Below, in pieces: positions 63,001 to 64,000 of a stretch of DNA of 64,000 nucleotides. The stretch lies in NCBI GenBank assembly GCA_949318235.1, contig OX439131.1, forward strand, positions 35,033,930 to 35,097,929. The letters run 5' to 3'. Made by a program: the position numbers and the translations under genes. The notes below the pieces were generated by a model. The model worked only from the letters and a program-made list of their open reading frames with translations. It was not told the DNA's origin and did no database searches. Each line of letters starts with the position of its first letter. The stretch's first letter is position 1. This DNA comes from Ecdyonurus torrentis (Eukaryota > Arthropoda > Insecta > Ephemeroptera > Heptageniidae).

Positions 63001-63939
63001 GGCCCAGGTTGCAAGTGTACATCGTGTTACAGCACCATCTACATATTTACACCTGCTGGCAGAGGCTCATGTGGTACTGGGCACTGCTCGCAAATGTCTC
63101 AATTGGCGTATAGACACGTCAGCAAGTGCAGGTAGTGTTTGTCTGGCCAGTCCTGGATTGGAAGCTACTCCTGAGGCAAACAGACGACTGGAGCGGTGTT
63201 ATCAGGAATCTTGTGCACTGCTGGCTGACCACTACATCATGTAAGTCATCCACATTGCTTTTTATTATTTTTTTATTTTATTATTCAAAAAAGGAGTGAT
63301 TGATACAAAAGATGATAAACATACATACATACATACATACATATCATGACGCTATAAATCCCTTTCGGGGTAAGCCAACAACACAGATGTTTTATCCTGA
63401 CCCAGTGATAGACCTCCACAACTTCCTATCCTGACATACTTCACTTGCTTCCGCCAGTCTCATACCAGTTTCTCATATGAAACAAGGTATGAGATGATAA
63501 ACACATAAATATATTTTTAAAAATGAGGAAATTAAGTTGCTAATTGACAGGGATGCCTTGGGTGAGAGAGTTGTTACTCTATTGTCTATTTTATCAATCT
63601 ATCATCACAAAGTCTATTTTTTCCTTAATTATCAAATTCCAAGATGTAAATACTGTATATAAAAAAAAAGTTTAATGTATTATTATTATATCATTTGTTG
63701 TCATTATTAACACCAATTTATTAAAAAAAAAAAAAAAGAAGAAGAAAAAAATGCTGGAAATTAACTACATTTGGTTTGTATTCAAATTTCTCCCCTATAA
63801 ATTTATAGTGCTATGTCTATTTTGTGTTGCAGGGGTGATAATGAGGCATTGTGGGACCTTGCAAAACCTTACTATTTAATGTCTGGTTTGAATGCACCAC
63901 AAGTTGTTGACAGATTTCTCAGGATGGAAGAGGCTAAAG
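59812..63939 (+). CDS. HPS3: HPS3, BLOC-2 complex subunit (first ten coding exons, 3' part off the window)
   Basis: Ten exons join in consistent phase into 662 codons of an expected total near 1,000: 59812-60022, 60814-61031, 61096-61420, 61484-61708, 61776-61901, 62275-62491, 62553-62664, 62736-62869, 62929-63240, 63833-63939. Points of match to vertebrate HPS3 as I know it: start MVRVISVHHFASQ; NYIATLEAKRN followed by YARIYANWD; MIELPVRRAPNVIACCQVSG then IVVGSHKTLVFYKF (a beta-propeller-like N-terminus); YLHLLAEAHVVL; and LAKPYYLMSGLNAPQV. HPS3 acts with HPS5 and HPS6 in BLOC-2, a cytosolic complex that directs cargo from early endosomes to lysosome-related organelles such as pigment granules. 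A clathrin-box-like FLDFE lies at residues 173-177. A basic linker (REKRRHRRKTPVRKEE, about 236-251) has no clear counterpart I know of. The product has no signal peptide. Confidence 0.92.
60023..60813 (+). other. HPS3 intron 1
   Basis: 791 bases, AT-rich, no repeat or open frame worth naming. Confidence 0.8.
60814..61031 (+). CDS. HPS3: HPS3 coding exon 2
   Basis: Acceptor TTATTTTAG, donor GTAATA. Encodes GNYIATLEAKRN to PNVIACCQ; phase 1 in, 0 out. Confidence 0.92.
61096..61420 (+). CDS. HPS3: HPS3 coding exon 3 (clathrin-box-like site, basic linker)
   Basis: Acceptor TATGTGTAG. A second acceptor six bases on (TTTCAG) keeps frame and would drop two residues (Val-Ser). Encodes VSGNIVVGSHKTLVFYKF, FLDFE and a basic linker, leaving in phase 1 at GTAAGTAA. 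Confidence 0.92.
61484..61708 (+). CDS. HPS3: HPS3 coding exon 4
   Basis: Acceptor ATTTACAG, donor GTAAAT, phase 1 in and out. Encodes IVIKDLVKQAATLG to MSVKVTPSS. Confidence 0.88.
61776..61901 (+). CDS. HPS3: HPS3 coding exon 5
   Basis: Acceptor TTATTGCAG, donor GTATGAG, phase 1 in and out. Encodes GITVEAQVFHILCLQIHAC to MYVEQEGK. Confidence 0.87.
62037..62140. mobile_element. 104-bp miniature element, GCCACTAGTTTGAGAAC ends
   Basis: Perfect 17-bp terminal inverted repeats in HPS3 intron 5. The core matches the element at 56701 in opposite orientation, while the ends differ. Just upstream, GAAAATTACTTGAGCAC (about 61985) also matches the 57-kb foldback. Confidence 0.7.
62275..62491 (+). 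CDS. HPS3: HPS3 coding exon 6
   Basis: Acceptor GTGTACAG at 62274; GTGCAG six bases later is an in-frame alternative that removes two residues. Encodes GASSHPMHSSRASQLVSLAV to APVASIAMER. Donor is GTACCA after ATGGAAAG, because the frame meets TAG further on. Confidence 0.85.
62553..62664 (+). CDS. HPS3: HPS3 coding exon 7
   Basis: Acceptor ATACTCTAG, donor GTAAGA, phase 2 in and 0 out. Encodes CILHALTETGLETYTGRAG to SEPSQL. Confidence 0.86.
62736..62869 (+). CDS. HPS3: HPS3 coding exon 8
   Basis: Acceptor TGTGATAG, donor GTAAGTG, phase 0 in and 2 out. Encodes AYPPVEDPVCLVGLRPFFG and VEHLLVSENYLCLLACSEG, which fits the HPS3 region around its conserved LFIGL segment. Confidence 0.88.
62929..63240 (+). 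CDS. HPS3: HPS3 coding exon 9
   Basis: Acceptor GTATTTTAG, donor GTAAGTCA, phase 2 in and out. Encodes GWTLYSLQLPSCADLYQDM, TYLHLLAEAHVVL and RLERCYQESCALLADHYI, all aligning with the middle of vertebrate HPS3. Confidence 0.92.
63322..63492 (-). mobile_element. 5'-truncated non-LTR retrotransposon fragment in HPS3 intron 9
   Basis: Minus-strand insertion flanked by exact 11-bp duplications GATGATAAACA (63311-63321 and 63493-63503). Read on the minus strand it begins inside the end of a reverse-transcriptase ORF, with MRLAEASEVCQDRKLWRSI, a pattern (Ala...Cys-x-Asp-Arg...Trp-Arg) usual at the C-terminus of insect non-LTR pol proteins. A stop follows, then a short 3' UTR with CCCCGAAAGGGATTTATAG and a (TATG)n tail. 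Only the last 20-odd codons remain, so the copy is dead. Confidence 0.75.
63833..63939 (+). CDS. HPS3: HPS3 coding exon 10
   Basis: Acceptor TGTTGCAG, donor GTAATTG, phase 2 in and 1 out. Encodes GDNEALWDLAKPYYLMSGL and APQVVDRFLRMEEAK. The rest of the gene is beyond the right edge. Confidence 0.9.
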
Positions 63940-64000
63940 GTAATTGCTTAAAGTAAAAAAAAAAAAAATACAATTTTTATAAGGCAAAATCAGGCATATA

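Overview
The window looks like chromosomal DNA of an arthropod, most likely an insect. It is very AT-rich, with long introns and large gene-poor gaps, and is dense in microsatellites (CT/GA, AT, AC, CATT, TTTA) and small foldback DNA transposons. Three protein-coding genes can be read with matching splice phases. The species cannot be told from the sequence, and no bacterial, organellar or viral gene was seen.

Layout. (1) 78-23434, minus strand: a Rho GTPase-activating protein of the ARHGAP6/ARHGAP36 type. It has seven exons, a first coding exon of 2.4 kb and introns up to 9.4 kb, and its 3' end lies beyond the left edge. (2) About 23.5-55.0 kb: mostly non-coding. It holds very long microsatellites, several GC-richer islands, one orphan protein-like exon (41966-42228, minus) beside a promoter-like island, and a cluster of nested miniature transposons at 48.9-51.4 kb. 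(3) 55454-58054, plus strand: a complete five-exon gene for a 169-residue four-transmembrane protein resembling the insect DUF4728/pasiflora and LAPTM group, with a CRE-bearing candidate first exon upstream and poly(A) signals downstream. (4) 59812-63939, plus strand: the first ten coding exons (about 662 residues) of HPS3, a BLOC-2 subunit; the gene continues past the right edge. A two-exon ORF of unknown identity (59284-59747) lies between genes 3 and 4.

Functional reading. The three genes do not form a pathway: a Rho-family regulator (actin), a small multi-pass membrane protein (septate junction or endolysosome) and a lysosome-related-organelle trafficking subunit. Genes 3 and 4 are in tandem on the same strand, about 0.8 kb apart from the last poly(A) signal to the HPS3 ATG.

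Most worth a second look: two young, nearly perfect inverted repeats inside introns (4779-5606 and 56992-57425) that could give long double-stranded RNA; an AGGCG-ended foldback family with 4-bp target duplications (9996-10307 and 48924-50468); a marked excess of the palindrome TGACGTCA, half of it carried by foldback elements; a 5'-truncated non-LTR retrotransposon with an 11-bp target duplication inside HPS3; a conserved but altered clathrin-box-like site in HPS3; and an uninterrupted run of about 105 CATT units.
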